Positions 1 to 8,407 of a stretch of 64,000 nucleotides of DNA are shown here, in pieces. Where the stretch lies: positions 372,001 through 436,000 of the forward strand of contig NZ_JAHKSI010000002.1 of the NCBI RefSeq assembly GCF_019720915.1, in the 5' to 3' direction. The DNA comes from Alkalihalobacillus sp. TS-13 (GTDB lineage Bacteria; Bacillota; Bacilli; Bacillales; Fictibacillaceae). Position 1 is the first letter of the stretch, and each line of letters begins with the position of its first letter. The notes beneath the pieces were generated by a model. The model was not told where the DNA came from and searched no databases. It worked only from the letters and a program-made list of their open reading frames with translations. Both the position numbers and the translations under genes were made by a program.

Positions 1-144
1 AAAAAGGGGAAAATAGACATATTTTTGTATAATTTTGAAAATCAATGAAGTGTATGATGGTAGAAAACACCTCTGTAACTTGCATTAAATGGTAATTATA
101 TTCTAATTAATACCGTTATTTTCAAACGGAAAATGGTTTCATCA

Positions 145-180
145 GCAAAAAGACCCATTTAATGTTATGGGTCTTTTTGC
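145..180. terminator. Bidirectional intrinsic terminator
   Basis: A perfect 14-bp inverted repeat (GCAAAAAGACCCAT and its complement) with an 8-nt loop gives a T run on both strands. No gene is visible in the first 250 bases, so it probably ends a transcript entering from outside the window, or the leftward gene that stops at 253. Confidence 0.75.
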
Positions 181-252
181 CATTGACTTAATTTCCCTGA
201 GGAGTGTGGTGGATTTCACTCACACCATTATACTCTAATAAAACTCTAGTAT

Positions 253-897
253 TTAAACTTGTTCCAGGATCACTTCTCCCACTCCGACATCCAGGTCAAT
301 GTCAAGTTTCACATCTGCTGTTTCATACGACTGGTTTTGATAGCTGTCCCCAACAATAATGAAATGATCTGCTTTGACTTTTCCAATCCCTTTATCAACC
401 TCAACCTTCACGCCTGCATGGATCGGTACACGGATTTTCATTTTCCCGACACCAACGTCAATTTTGACTCTAAAACTATTTTTCCATTCTCCTGCCAGGT
501 CGATTTCTGTTTCCCCTACCCCCGATTCAATATGTAGATCCTTTAAATTCAACTTAGAAAGGCCGAGTTTTGACTTTCCGGCACCCAGCTCTACTTTCAG
601 AGCAAGAGGCAGATCTCCATTCAATGCAACGTCCCATTCTTGTTTAGCCTTTTTCAGAAGCCATGTGGTTATAGATTTCTGTGGTACGACAAGTTTTCCG
701 ATACCACTTTCAGAAATGTCATATGCAATTTCTGGTTCAGAAGATTCTCCGTAGAACGTAAACATTCCCTCCATGATTTCCTTTGTTCCATCGTGTAGAT
801 CCAGTTTACCAGTTCCTAATTGCAACTTTACATCCAATTCCGTTTCATTTTTCCGATTAATTCCCTGTGTTTTCGTCGTTCCTTCTTTTATGAACAT
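253..897 (-). CDS. Toast-rack (DUF2154/LiaF-like) domain protein
   Basis: This 214-residue protein is built of repeated beta-strand turns with a G-x-G-K/E-x-x pattern (GTGKLDL, ESGVGETEIDL, VGVGKMKI, GIGKVK, VGVGEVIL), typical of toast-rack/DUF4097-like right-handed beta folds related to the C-terminal half of LiaF cell-envelope stress proteins. No signal peptide or membrane segment is visible, so it is predicted to be cytoplasmic. The start is the ATG at 897, nine bases after AAGGAG; an upstream in-frame ATG at 921 lacks a good ribosome site. It is convergent with nothing on its left and divergent from rnz. Function is inferred only from the fold. Confidence 0.7.
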   Translation of the reverse strand: MFIKEGTTKTQGINRKNETELDVKLQLGTGKLDLHDGTKEIMEGMFTFYGESSEPEIAYDISESGIGKLVVPQKSITTWLLKKAKQEWDVALNGDLPLALKVELGAGKSKLGLSKLNLKDLHIESGVGETEIDLAGEWKNSFRVKIDVGVGKMKIRVPIHAGVKVEVDKGIGKVKADHFIIVGDSYQNQSYETADVKLDIDLDVGVGEVILEQV

Positions 898-1059
898 ATT
901 TGATCGCTCCTTTTTTATCATTATCTAAAGTTTAGTCGATTAAGGTATTTCCATAAAACAGACAAGAGGTTGGTTTCATCTCCTGCTGAGGACTGAAGTG
1001 TGAATTCGTTTTAGGATGGAGAGTAGATGGTATATACTATCAGTGAAAGGATGAATAGT

Positions 1060-1992
1060 ATGGAATTTCATTTTCTCGGAACAGGGGCAGGCATTCCTTC
1101 TAAAGGTCGGAACGTTTCGTCCCTTGCTCTACGTTTCATGACAAATCGTGAAGGTGATGTATGGTTGTTCGATTGCGGTGAATCTACGCAACATCAGATA
1201 CTCCATACAAACTTGAAGCTATGGCAAATATCGAAAATCTTCATCACACATATGCATGGCGATCACCTTTACGGCCTTCCAGGGGTTTTAGGGAGTCGTT
1301 CGTTCCAGGGAGCAGAAAATCCTTTGACAGTATACGGACCAAAGGGCATCCACGAATTTGTGACTGCTGCATTGGAAACGAGCAGGACATACTTGAAATA
1401 TCCTTTGGAGATTGTGGAATACGAAGATGGATACGTTGAAAATGATGATGGTTATCAAATTGAGGTATCGTTACTGGAGCATGTGATCCCATCTTTCGGA
1501 ATCCGAGTGACAGAACCTTCACAGCCTGGTCGGTTGCTTGTTGAAAAGCTGAAGGAATTCGATGTTCCGCCAGGACCCGTTTATAAAAAGCTGAAAGATG
1601 GTAAAACAGTCACCTTGGAAGATGGGCGAAGCTTGAACGGGGCAGACTTTCTCGGTGAGGAACAACTAGGCAGGGTCATTACGGTTTGCGGTGATACTCG
1701 TCCTTCTGAAAAAACAGCCAAGCTGGCTCGAAATGCTGACCTGCTTATCCATGAAGCGACGTTCGCTGAGGGGATGGAGGACCAGGCAATCGATTATTAC
1801 CACTCGACTACGATACAAGCAGCTGAAATTGCGAAAAACGCGAATGTCAAACGACTGATTCTTAATCATATCAGTTCAAGATACCATGACCAATCAGATG
1901 AATTACTGGAAAGTGCTGTCCGCGTTTTTGCGAACACGGAACTCGCACATGACCTGGACATTTTCCATCTGACAAAACGGAAAGGTACCTAG
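1060..1992 (+). CDS. rnz: Ribonuclease Z (tRNA 3' endonuclease)
   Basis: This is a 310-residue metallo-beta-lactamase-fold endonuclease that removes the 3' trailer of tRNA precursors. The sequence begins [11 protein letters not shown] like B. subtilis Rnz and shows the zinc motif H64-x-H66-x-D68-H69, the later GDTRPS aspartate and the HEATF and LNHIS histidines, so the active site looks complete. Length matches the family (about 307). The ATG at 1060 is preferred because GAAAGG lies nine bases upstream; the in-frame ATG at 1027 would add 11 non-conserved residues. It is monocistronic, ending in a short tandem repeat followed by a shared terminator. Confidence 0.95.
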   Translation: MEFHFLGTGAGIPSKGRNVSSLALRFMTNREGDVWLFDCGESTQHQILHTNLKLWQISKIFITHMHGDHLYGLPGVLGSRSFQGAENPLTVYGPKGIHEFVTAALETSRTYLKYPLEIVEYEDGYVENDDGYQIEVSLLEHVIPSFGIRVTEPSQPGRLLVEKLKEFDVPPGPVYKKLKDGKTVTLEDGRSLNGADFLGEEQLGRVITVCGDTRPSEKTAKLARNADLLIHEATFAEGMEDQAIDYYHSTTIQAAEIAKNANVKRLILNHISSRYHDQSDELLESAVRVFANTELAHDLDIFHLTKRKGT

Positions 1993-1994
1993 CT

Positions 1995-2071
1995 ATATTT
2001 GTAAAACCAGGCCTTATTTTTGTAAAATCAGCCGATATATTTGTAAAACCTAGTAGTAATTTTGCAAACGC
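1995..2071. repeat. 21-nt tandem repeat, locus 1
   Basis: Three full units at 1995, 2016 and 2037 plus a partial unit at 2058 share the core TTTGTAAAA at exactly 21-nt spacing. It lies directly after the rnz stop codon, between convergent genes. The purpose is unknown; similar 21-nt periods with different units occur near 10.1, 50.5 and 58.8 kb. Confidence 0.8.
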
Positions 2072-2099
2072 AAAAGGGGAACCTTATAATCCCCGAAAA

Positions 2100-2127
2100 A
2101 AAGACTTCGGCCAAAGCCGAAGTCTTT
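2100..2127. terminator. Bidirectional terminator between rnz and ABC-F gene
   Basis: AAAGACTTCGGC and its complement form a perfect 12-bp stem with a four-base loop. T runs follow on both strands, so it serves both convergent genes. Confidence 0.9.
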
Positions 2128-2133
2128 CTGATC

Positions 2134-3681
2134 TTAACTCACCCAATTTTCAACATTCCAAATATCTGTGACCCACTCCTGGTAAAATTCAGGTTCGTGG
2201 GATACGATCAGGAGTGTGCCTTTGTATTTCCTGAGCGCTTCCTTCAAAGCTTCTTTCGCCCGCACATCTAGATGATTTGTTGGTTCATCCAGGACAAGAA
2301 AGTTACTTTCCTCCATCATCAGCTCACATAGCCTCACCTTCGTCTGCTCTCCTCCACTCAGGGTGTTCATCGGCTGATAAATGTGTTCGTTTTTCAAACC
2401 GCTTCTCGCCAGACGCTTCCGTACATCCTTTTCTTGCATGAACGGGAATCTGGACCACACATATTGAAGAGCAGACTCTTTAATTGGCAGCGTGATTTCC
2501 TGCTCAAAATAAACTGGTCTCACGAAGCTTCCAATCTTCACTTCTCCTCCAAGTGGTTCAATGAGACCCAGTAAGGACTTGATCGTCGTTGATTTTCCGA
2601 TTCCGTTGTATCCTGTGATCGCAATCTTCATATTCTTTTTGATCGTCAAATCGATGCCGCTAAACAATGGTCTCTCGTAACCGACCTGCAGCTCGTTCGC
2701 TATCACCACTTCTTGATTCGGTTCACGGCATACATCAAACTTGAAGCGTGGAACAGGTAAACTTGACGGTTTTTCAATGCGATCGATTTTCTCCAGCTTT
2801 TTTTCACGGCTCTTCGCTTGCTTGGCAGTCGAAGCCCTCGCTTTATTTCGGCGGATGTAATCCTCCAGCTTGTCGATTTCCTTTTGCTGCCGGACAAAAG
2901 CCTGATAGGTTTGTTTTTTCCGTAATTCATAGGCTTCTGTAAAAGCGTTGTAATCTCCTACATATCGAGTCAATTTTTTATGCTCTAAATGGTGGATCAC
3001 TGTCACCACCGCGTTCATGAATGATGTGTCATGTGAGATCAGGATAAACGCATTCGGGTAATCCGATAGATATTTCTGAAGCCAGGTGATATGAACATCG
3101 TCCAAGTAGTTCGTTGGCTCATCCATCAATAAGACATCTGGTTGACTCAACAAAAGTTTCGCAAGCATCAACTTGGTACGCTGTCCCCCGCTCAACTGAT
3201 CCGTCTCCGTAGTCATCCCTAAAGGTGTAATCCCTAAGCCTGCTGCTACTTCTTCTATTGTTGTATCGATTTTGTAAAACTCATGAGCATCCAACGTATC
3301 CTGGATTTTCCCGAGTCGTCCGAGATCTTTTTCTAAATTGATATTCTTCGGGTCTGATAAGCGTTCAGTGATGCTCAACATCTCTTTTTCTAGTTCATAA
3401 AAACGTGCAAATGCACCTTGCAAGTAAGTTTTGATGGTTTCTCCTTTTTTAAAATCAGGGTGCTGCTCTAGATAGCCGATTTCAATGCCTGGATGCCGTT
3501 CGATATCGCCGCCATCAGGAACTAACTCTCCAATAAGCAGTTTCAATAATGTAGATTTTCCGCTCCCATTGGCACCTACAAGCCCGACATGCTCACCTTT
3601 CAAAAGCCTGAATTCGATTTGATCGAATAAAGTCCGGTCACCAAAACCGTGTGTCAGTCCATTGACATGTAATATACTCAT
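2134..3681 (-). CDS. ABC-F family ATPase (YfmM-like)
   Basis: This 515-residue soluble protein has two ABC domains and no transmembrane segment, the layout of ABC-F ribosome-associated ATPases. Walker A (GANGSGKST) sits at residues 36-44 with signature LSGGQRTKL; the second domain has GYNGIGKST and LSGGEQTK. A basic, helical linker rich in K/R/E lies between them, and both Walker B regions read LLMDEPTN or LVLDEPTN. It resembles B. subtilis YfmM as I remember it. The start is the ATG at 3681 (AAGGA seven bases upstream); 16 extra upstream residues are open but lack a ribosome site. Whether it gives antibiotic protection or aids translation cannot be told. Confidence 0.85.
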   Translation of the reverse strand: MSILHVNGLTHGFGDRTLFDQIEFRLLKGEHVGLVGANGSGKSTLLKLLIGELVPDGGDIERHPGIEIGYLEQHPDFKKGETIKTYLQGAFARFYELEKEMLSITERLSDPKNINLEKDLGRLGKIQDTLDAHEFYKIDTTIEEVAAGLGITPLGMTTETDQLSGGQRTKLMLAKLLLSQPDVLLMDEPTNYLDDVHITWLQKYLSDYPNAFILISHDTSFMNAVVTVIHHLEHKKLTRYVGDYNAFTEAYELRKKQTYQAFVRQQKEIDKLEDYIRRNKARASTAKQAKSREKKLEKIDRIEKPSSLPVPRFKFDVCREPNQEVVIANELQVGYERPLFSGIDLTIKKNMKIAITGYNGIGKSTTIKSLLGLIEPLGGEVKIGSFVRPVYFEQEITLPIKESALQYVWSRFPFMQEKDVRKRLARSGLKNEHIYQPMNTLSGGEQTKVRLCELMMEESNFLVLDEPTNHLDVRAKEALKEALRKYKGTLLIVSHEPEFYQEWVTDIWNVENWVS

Positions 3682-4146
3682 CGATTGTTCCTTCTTTCTA
3701 TCTATAGTTTGGACCATCACACAAGACAACAGAACGAACGCTTCACTCTTTTGTATTTATCGCAAATTCCCCTTAAAATCAACAAAGTCCTGTAACAGAA
3801 CCACATTTGCACTTATACTGAAGAAAGTACTTAACTTTTCTTTAGTAAAATGAAAAAAGCAGAGTGAACGAACACCCTGCTGCTGCTTTCCTGATCATAA
3901 GGACAGAAAAAATTCTTTCCGATCATTCTATGCCGGTAAAGGGGTTACGAGGATGTTGATCTGTTGTCTTGTGATGGCTTTTTCTAAAAATGGGCATACT
4001 TCTCCCATCATCAAGCCATTACAATTAAAAGCACAACAGATCGCATCATCATCTCGAAATAAACACCCTTTCGTTGGTTATTACTTCCATGTTATCGGAT
4101 TTCACTACCATTGTAAAGCAGATTCCAAATCTCCAGCACAACAAAA
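3682..4146. other. Intergenic stretch without a supported gene
   Basis: The stretch holds the promoter region of the ABC-F gene and a weak hairpin near 3854-3880. A 74-codon plus-strand frame (3953-4177) has no ribosome site or protein-like character and runs into a terminator. On the minus strand about 48 open codons end near 3933 with a Cys-rich, plausible-looking translation but no start codon; it could be the remains of a gene or chance. Confidence 0.5.
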
Positions 4147-4174
4147 GGCTGCCGAGCAGTTTCCCCCGGCAGCC
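4147..4174 (-). terminator. Intrinsic terminator of the cREC gene
   Basis: GGCTGCCG and CGGCAGCC pair around a 12-base loop, and the minus-strand copy is followed by TTTTGTTG. It lies just after the leftward gene ending at 4196. Confidence 0.8.
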
Positions 4175-4195
4175 TGAAACATCTTTTTATAGATG

Positions 4196-4540
4196 CTACT
4201 GAGACCTATTTATTCTTATTGGTAATGGATGGTATGAGATTTTCACTTCTCCTGGAATGAGAAAATCCTCTTGGGCATCTTTCAATAACATAAACATTCG
4301 CTTCCCAGCACCAGAATTAGCGGAATGAACCGTGATGGTTTCTGCAAATAATTTATGTTTCACCATATACTCTACAAGCATATATCCATTTCGATACTTG
4401 TTTTCTAAATCATGGTCTAAAGAAAGATGTTGAATATCCTTTTCCTTTAACAATTTAATACATTCTTCAATGTCAGAAGCTAAAATATAATTGTCGGGAC
4501 ATGGACGGACATCGTCTAAAAACACGTTAATTTTTGACAA
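4196..4540 (-). CDS. Cyclic-phosphate processing receiver-like (cREC) domain protein
   Basis: A 114-residue single-domain protein with a receiver-like core: NVFLDDVRP (Asp-Asp near residues 9-10), LSLDHDL and TVHSANSGAGKRM. These match the family annotated as cyclic-phosphate processing receiver domain, proposed from genome analysis to act on cyclic phosphate RNA ends or nucleotides; its activity is not settled. The start is best read as TTG at 4540 because a strong AAGGAG lies seven bases upstream. The longer ORF beginning at 4582 would put that ribosome site inside the coding region. It has its own terminator and looks monocistronic. Confidence 0.75.
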   Translation of the reverse strand: MSKINVFLDDVRPCPDNYILASDIEECIKLLKEKDIQHLSLDHDLENKYRNGYMLVEYMVKHKLFAETITVHSANSGAGKRMFMLLKDAQEDFLIPGEVKISYHPLPIRINRSQ

Positions 4541-4613
4541 TATTTGTCTCCTTCCCGCTAGGTTAGGCCAAGTATAACACACTTAGTTCCAAAACCCGAA
4601 AACGATTATGAAA

Positions 4614-5123
4614 TCAGCCATCATTCGACAAAAGTTCTTCTATTACGACATTTCCCCACGGAGCGATACGCACTACTACTTTATCAGCGCGCTCATCTTC
4701 AATAGTCTTTCCGGTGCCTTCTTCCACATAAAATCGTTCGATTCCATAATCAACCGTCAAAATATTAGAATATTCATCAATCCAACGGACTTTACCTTTT
4801 AAGACGATTTCATCATTTGTGACTTCAGGTTTATTCCGATGAACACTTTTCGCTTCATGAACATCGCCCGCTTTCTGAAGGACGACATATACCGTTTCCC
4901 TCTGTTCAATGTCCTCATCTCCTAATAAATTTTGAGATAAGGTTGAAATCTCGTAATTCAATGTCACGTAATCCCCGTAAAAGAGATCGCGCGGATCGAT
5001 CGGTTCTGTTTTCAATACAACCTGTTCACCGATTTTCAACGTCAAATAATGTGATGCAGCTATGCCTGCAAGAGCCAACACTTGAAGCACGATCAAGAAA
5101 TAGATCCATTTCTTTCGCATCAT
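4614..5123 (-). CDS. GDYXXLXY-domain membrane-anchored protein
   Basis: This 169-residue protein has one N-terminal transmembrane helix (residues about 5-24) followed by an extracytoplasmic domain containing the family motif GDYVTLNY. Such proteins are regularly encoded with DUF2157 proteins, as here. Its start ATG at 5123 overlaps the upstream stop codon as ATGA, behind AAAGGAGGG, so the two genes are almost certainly translationally coupled. The biochemical function of the family is unknown. An upstream in-frame ATG at 5153 would extend into the neighbour and is less likely. Confidence 0.85.
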   Translation of the reverse strand: MMRKKWIYFLIVLQVLALAGIAASHYLTLKIGEQVVLKTEPIDPRDLFYGDYVTLNYEISTLSQNLLGDEDIEQRETVYVVLQKAGDVHEAKSVHRNKPEVTNDEIVLKGKVRWIDEYSNILTVDYGIERFYVEEGTGKTIEDERADKVVVRIAPWGNVVIEELLSNDG

Positions 5124-6334
5124 GATCGCCCTCCTTTTGCCTGGTGCGCCCATTTTCTTCTTCTCCGTTCAAGCAGCCAGCTTAGGATGAAGAGCAAAAC
5201 CCCTCCAGCTAAGAAGAACATCGACTTTGGCAGAAAGTCCCAAGCCAATTGAATATAAGCGACGAGAGTACTGATCAGGAACAGAAAAGTCCCACGATTG
5301 ATCCGTTCCGATTCTTCTAATTGGTATCCTTGTATCAATATGAATAAGGAATAGCTGAAGGCAAGCAGTAAATAAAGCAGGTCCCCGATTTCACTTATTA
5401 AGAACAACGGTAAAAATAAAGCAAGATCTAGCCAATTGGAATGTGTGCTCTGACGGAATTTGTTCCATGCAATCAAGGCACTGAGTCCAATCAGCATGAT
5501 AAAATATAACGCGCCGCTTCCGATGACATCCCCTTCATAACGGACAAGTTCATCCAAAAAGAAGACATGGATGAAGATAACTGCTAAACTACCGATGATA
5601 CTCATATTCCTGAATGCAAGCTGACCCTTCTCACCTGGAATCAATTCACTGATTCCATAAAGGATGAAGAAGATGATCGTCATCCATAAGTATGTTAAAT
5701 CGTAGTCCACTAACAACGTTATTCCTGTAATTGAATAAGCGATTGTATAGATGTAATAAAAGAGTGGATGATTCTCTTTAAACGTCAAGTATCCTGCTGC
5801 AAACAGAATAAGGAAAGCTAATACAAAGCTGAAGCCTTGAAAAGAGATGGCACTATAGATCATGCCTGAAACACCGATCACCAAAGACAAGAGATAAATA
5901 TAGCTGTTCGGAAGAATTGCATACGTTAATAAAGCGACCACCATCCATAAAATAAAGGCTGTTGCGGTATATGAAACGATATGGAACATTTGAGCAGTCA
6001 GGAATATTCCTGCTCCGAAGGTGATCACCCCGATTCCTACCAGAGCAATTCCAAGTGTTTCAGATCCTTTTTCAATGAGGCGGTATCCACTCAGCTGGAA
6101 ACCGGTGAGTGCTGCGCAAATGATGACTAGCCTGAACAAATCACTCATGTTACCCCAATTGGAAGCTACAAACGTAAGAACCCCCAGGCCAATTAGAATA
6201 CTTGCTAAGATCGGCAAAAGATTGTTGTTCTTTTTCTCATATAACGATAAGATACCGTCAAGCTGTTCTTTTTCAATCAGTCCTTTCTCTATCCATTTTG
6301 GACCCTCTTTTTTCAACCATCTTCGTTCATTCAT
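5120..6334 (-). CDS. DUF2157 polytopic membrane protein
   Basis: This 404-residue protein starts with a soluble amphipathic stretch of about 35 residues (ending near LPILAS) and continues with roughly ten to twelve hydrophobic helices, the usual DUF2157 layout. Function is unknown; family members are often paired with GDYXXLXY proteins. AAGGAGAGGGGG precedes the ATG. It is first in a two-gene operon, and a perfect 10-bp-arm palindrome 70 bases upstream may be an operator. Confidence 0.85.
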   Translation of the reverse strand: MNERRWLKKEGPKWIEKGLIEKEQLDGILSLYEKKNNNLLPILASILIGLGVLTFVASNWGNMSDLFRLVIICAALTGFQLSGYRLIEKGSETLGIALVGIGVITFGAGIFLTAQMFHIVSYTATAFILWMVVALLTYAILPNSYIYLLSLVIGVSGMIYSAISFQGFSFVLAFLILFAAGYLTFKENHPLFYYIYTIAYSITGITLLVDYDLTYLWMTIIFFILYGISELIPGEKGQLAFRNMSIIGSLAVIFIHVFFLDELVRYEGDVIGSGALYFIMLIGLSALIAWNKFRQSTHSNWLDLALFLPLFLISEIGDLLYLLLAFSYSLFILIQGYQLEESERINRGTFLFLISTLVAYIQLAWDFLPKSMFFLAGGVLLFILSWLLERRRRKWAHQAKGGRS

Positions 6335-6401
6335 CTCGCTCCCCCTCTCCTTACTAATTTATGAGGTCATATAAAAAAACATTTATAAATACATAAGGAT
6401 C

Positions 6402-6423
6402 ATTAGTGTAATTTTACACTAAT
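6402..6423. promoter_or_regulatory. Perfect palindrome upstream of the DUF2157 operon
   Basis: ATTAGTGTAA, a 2-nt centre and its exact complement lie about 70 bases upstream of the DUF2157 start. It could be a repressor operator or a small hairpin. The inner core GTGTAATTTTACAC also occurs at 58797-58810. Confidence 0.45.
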
Positions 6424-6448
6424 TTTGCACTTTGGGATATACAAAAAT

Positions 6449-6937
6449 GGTACTGTCCTAAAAGAAAGGCTTTGTTATACCTTATTGTTGATTTTCGAGA
6501 CCACCGCAGGAAGTTTGAAGTGATGACTGGTCGTTGAGCTAGACATCACTACCTTGCATTTGCCTACTTCCGCGAGCCTCCTCACTTGCACAGGATTCTC
6601 AATACAAAAATGAACTCATATTTCGTGTCTACGATGAAAATTCTTGGAAGCTTTCCTTTTGCTGACTTCGACGTTCACCACAGGACGTGGTGGCTTTTAG
6701 TCGAAGGTCCTTATTATAGTCGAAGATCCATAAATCGCTTGGGGGGTCTCGCGTGGCTCGCTTTTCCAGCAGGAGTGTCGTGAATTTCTTCGGTAAAATC
6801 AAACTTAGTTAGAAATCAACATTATTATTTGACATAGCAAAAAAGTGTCAGGCACCTCCAACACAACAATTGTATACCACGATTTTTTTAAAATGTTGTT
6901 ATTTCCGGAGAGACTCAGACCCTTTTGGGACAGCACC
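6449..6937. repeat. Hairpin repeat (R2), copy 1, interrupted
   Basis: The outer arms are GGTACTGTCCTAAAAG at 6449 and its near complement CTTTTGGGACAGCACC at 6922-6937. The inner part at 6839-6920 (GTGTCAGGCACCTCC to CGGAGAGACTCAGAC) matches an uninterrupted copy at 26628-26743. The region between the left arm and 6838 is occupied by repeat R1, so R1 appears to have inserted into R2. Confidence 0.6.
6498..6790. repeat. Intergenic repeat R1, copy A (5'-truncated)
   Basis: From CCGCAGGAAGTTTGAAG to AGGAGTGTCGTGAATTTC it follows copy B (7824-8260), but lacks the first 150 or so bases. It keeps two inverted repeats, GAAGTG...CATCAC and CTTCGAC...GTCGAAG. Short inverted sequences GTTGATTT (6486) and AAATCAAC (6812) bracket it. 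No ORF is conserved between copies. Confidence 0.75.
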
Positions 6938-6957
6938 AATATATAGGAGAATTTCCT

Positions 6958-7704
6958 TCATATGAATAAGGTCTTGTTTAAAAATTGCCGGGAAACAGAT
7001 TGAAAGTACGAAGTTTGTACGGATAATGTCGCTATCACCAACCCATTTTTCACAATGGATTGTTCTTTACTATCCAAGTTTTCAAGGTACTGGATTTTAT
7101 TTTCCGCTTTCTTAAAAACAAGCGTTTCAGCTTTAGCGCCATTCTTCACACGAAAATCGACATCAACAACCTGGTCATTGTTCAGATCCAGCTCTTCAAA
7201 AATAGCTGCATATGTATAATAGAAATCAAGCGGATCAATAAGATCGTCATGTCGGTCTTCGATATTATTGAAGATGAGTGTTAGCAGATTTCGTATGGAT
7301 AGGAAATCAAGCGTACTCTTGAGATCTTCGACGATAAAAAGAATCGCTGCTTGTTCTAGAGAATATTTCTTTCCCTTCTGAGGTGAACCGATCAAATTTC
7401 GAACATCCCTCTTCACCCAATTTTGAACGGCACTAGTTGAAAGACTGCTATACTCGATCTGATTTCCGAGAGAAACAATTTCGTTGATTGAGAAGCCCTT
7501 GTCCTGTCTCGGCCCTTTGATGATTTTTTCAAAAATGCCAGGAAATGAAGGTTCGGGAATTCCGTTCTCATCAAGCCCTTCTGATTGGCCATTCGATTCA
7601 AGCCAGGCTTGTTTCAGCACATCCAAGGGTGTTTTGTCTTGATCAGGCTGTAAAGATATGAGCAGTTTTGCCATTTGTTTACGGGTAAGTTTAAAGGAAG
7701 GCAT
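6958..7704 (-). CDS. DUF1836 putative transcriptional regulator (YkrK-like)
   Basis: This 248-residue protein contains the DUF1836 core around residues 85-145 (LSTSAVQNWVKRDVRNLIG, then KKYSLEQAAILFIVEDLKS), a MerR-like helix-turn-helix. It is divergent from htpX, as ykrK is from htpX (ykrL) in B. subtilis, where YkrK is reported as an htpX repressor; whether YkrK belongs to DUF1836 is from memory and should be checked. GAGGTG precedes the ATG. A TTCAAAT-N6-ATTTGAA palindrome abuts this ribosome site and a similar one lies at the htpX start, suggesting autoregulation plus htpX control. Confidence 0.75.
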   Translation of the reverse strand: MPSFKLTRKQMAKLLISLQPDQDKTPLDVLKQAWLESNGQSEGLDENGIPEPSFPGIFEKIIKGPRQDKGFSINEIVSLGNQIEYSSLSTSAVQNWVKRDVRNLIGSPQKGKKYSLEQAAILFIVEDLKSTLDFLSIRNLLTLIFNNIEDRHDDLIDPLDFYYTYAAIFEELDLNNDQVVDVDFRVKNGAKAETLVFKKAENKIQYLENLDSKEQSIVKNGLVIATLSVQTSYFQSVSRQFLNKTLFI

Positions 7705-7715
7705 AGTTTCACCTC

Positions 7716-7735
7716 TTCAAATATGGTCATTTGAA
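7716..7735. promoter_or_regulatory. Candidate operator at the DUF1836 gene
   Basis: TTCAAAT, six bases and ATTTGAA form a perfect inverted repeat immediately upstream of the ribosome site. The related sequence at 8375-8393 (TTCAA-N6-TTGAA inside) precedes htpX. Confidence 0.5.
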
Positions 7736-7823
7736 CTTATCATACGCAATAAATGAGGGGAACGTCAATTGTTTGTAGAAATAAAAGGTAGAATTAATTA
7801 ACGACTCTGTAATCAAGGCTTTC

Positions 7824-8260
7824 ACTCCCTTTCCGCGGGTACAAGAAAAGCGGAAGCGACCCGTTTAGTCACATAGGTCACTGGAAAACGGACGAGGAGG
7901 CTCGAACCAAACAAAGACTTGGTTCTGCGTGGGCTAACTCATAAGGATGTCAATCAATGTGTCGCCGCCGCAGGAAATTTGAAGTGATCCAAGTGACTGG
8001 TCGATGAGCTAGACATCACTTCACTGCATTTAACCCACTACCGCAAGCCTCCTCACTTGCACAGGATCTCAACACAAAAATGAAATCATTTTCGTGTCTG
8101 CGATGAGAATTCTTAGAAGTCTTCCTTATGCTGGCTTCGACGTTCACCATAGTACGTGGTGGTATTTAGTCGAAGTTCATTATTATAGTCGAAGATCCTT
8201 TTAAAAAGTGTGGGGTCACGCCTGGCTCGTTTTTCCCGCAGGAGAGTCGCGAAATTCGCA
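7824..8260. repeat. Intergenic repeat R1, copy B (longest)
   Basis: About 437 bp, starting ACTCCCTTTCCGCGGG and ending TTTTTCCCGCAGGAGAGTCGC, with GC-rich partly inverted ends. It contains GAAGTGAT...ATCACTTC and CTTCGAC...GTCGAAG inverted repeats that would fold as stems in RNA. It separates the divergent DUF1836 and htpX genes. No conserved reading frame is seen, so a non-autonomous mobile (MITE-like) or RNA element is likely. Confidence 0.8.
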
Positions 8261-8332
8261 TAAAAATGTACCTATAATAAATCAACATTGCATTTCCCAC
8301 AAAAATTTTCATTAAAATCTGAAACTCTTATC

Positions 8333-8361
8333 TTGAAAATTCCTTAAGGGTAATTTATACT
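8333..8361 (+). promoter_or_regulatory. Sigma-A promoter of htpX
   Basis: TTGAAA, a 17-nt spacer and TATACT lie 47 bases before the htpX start. The expected transcription start is near 8368, just before the AAGTTCA-AA-TGAACTT palindrome. Confidence 0.75.
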
Positions 8362-8374
8362 ATTCTCATAACTT

Positions 8375-8390
8375 AAGTTCAAATGAACTT
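8375..8390. promoter_or_regulatory. Candidate repressor operator of htpX
   Basis: AAGTTCA-AA-TGAACTT is a perfect palindrome within about ten bases of the predicted transcription start, a position suited to a repressor. It shares the TTCAAAT element with the palindrome at the DUF1836 gene. Confidence 0.5.
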
Positions 8391-8407
8391 GAAATGAGGT
8401 ATGGAAA

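Noticed and set aside
3933-4080. Minus-strand Cys-rich open stretch of about 48 codons
   Set aside because: It looks faintly protein-like but has no start codon after the preceding stop and no ribosome site; it may be a relic or chance, so it is not listed as a gene.
3953-4177. 74-codon plus-strand frame
   Set aside because: It has no ribosome site, unlikely composition, and runs into the terminator of the opposite-strand gene.
6586-6783. Open frames inside the R1 repeats (for example 65 codons)
   Set aside because: They are not conserved between copies, which differ by deletions that break the frame.
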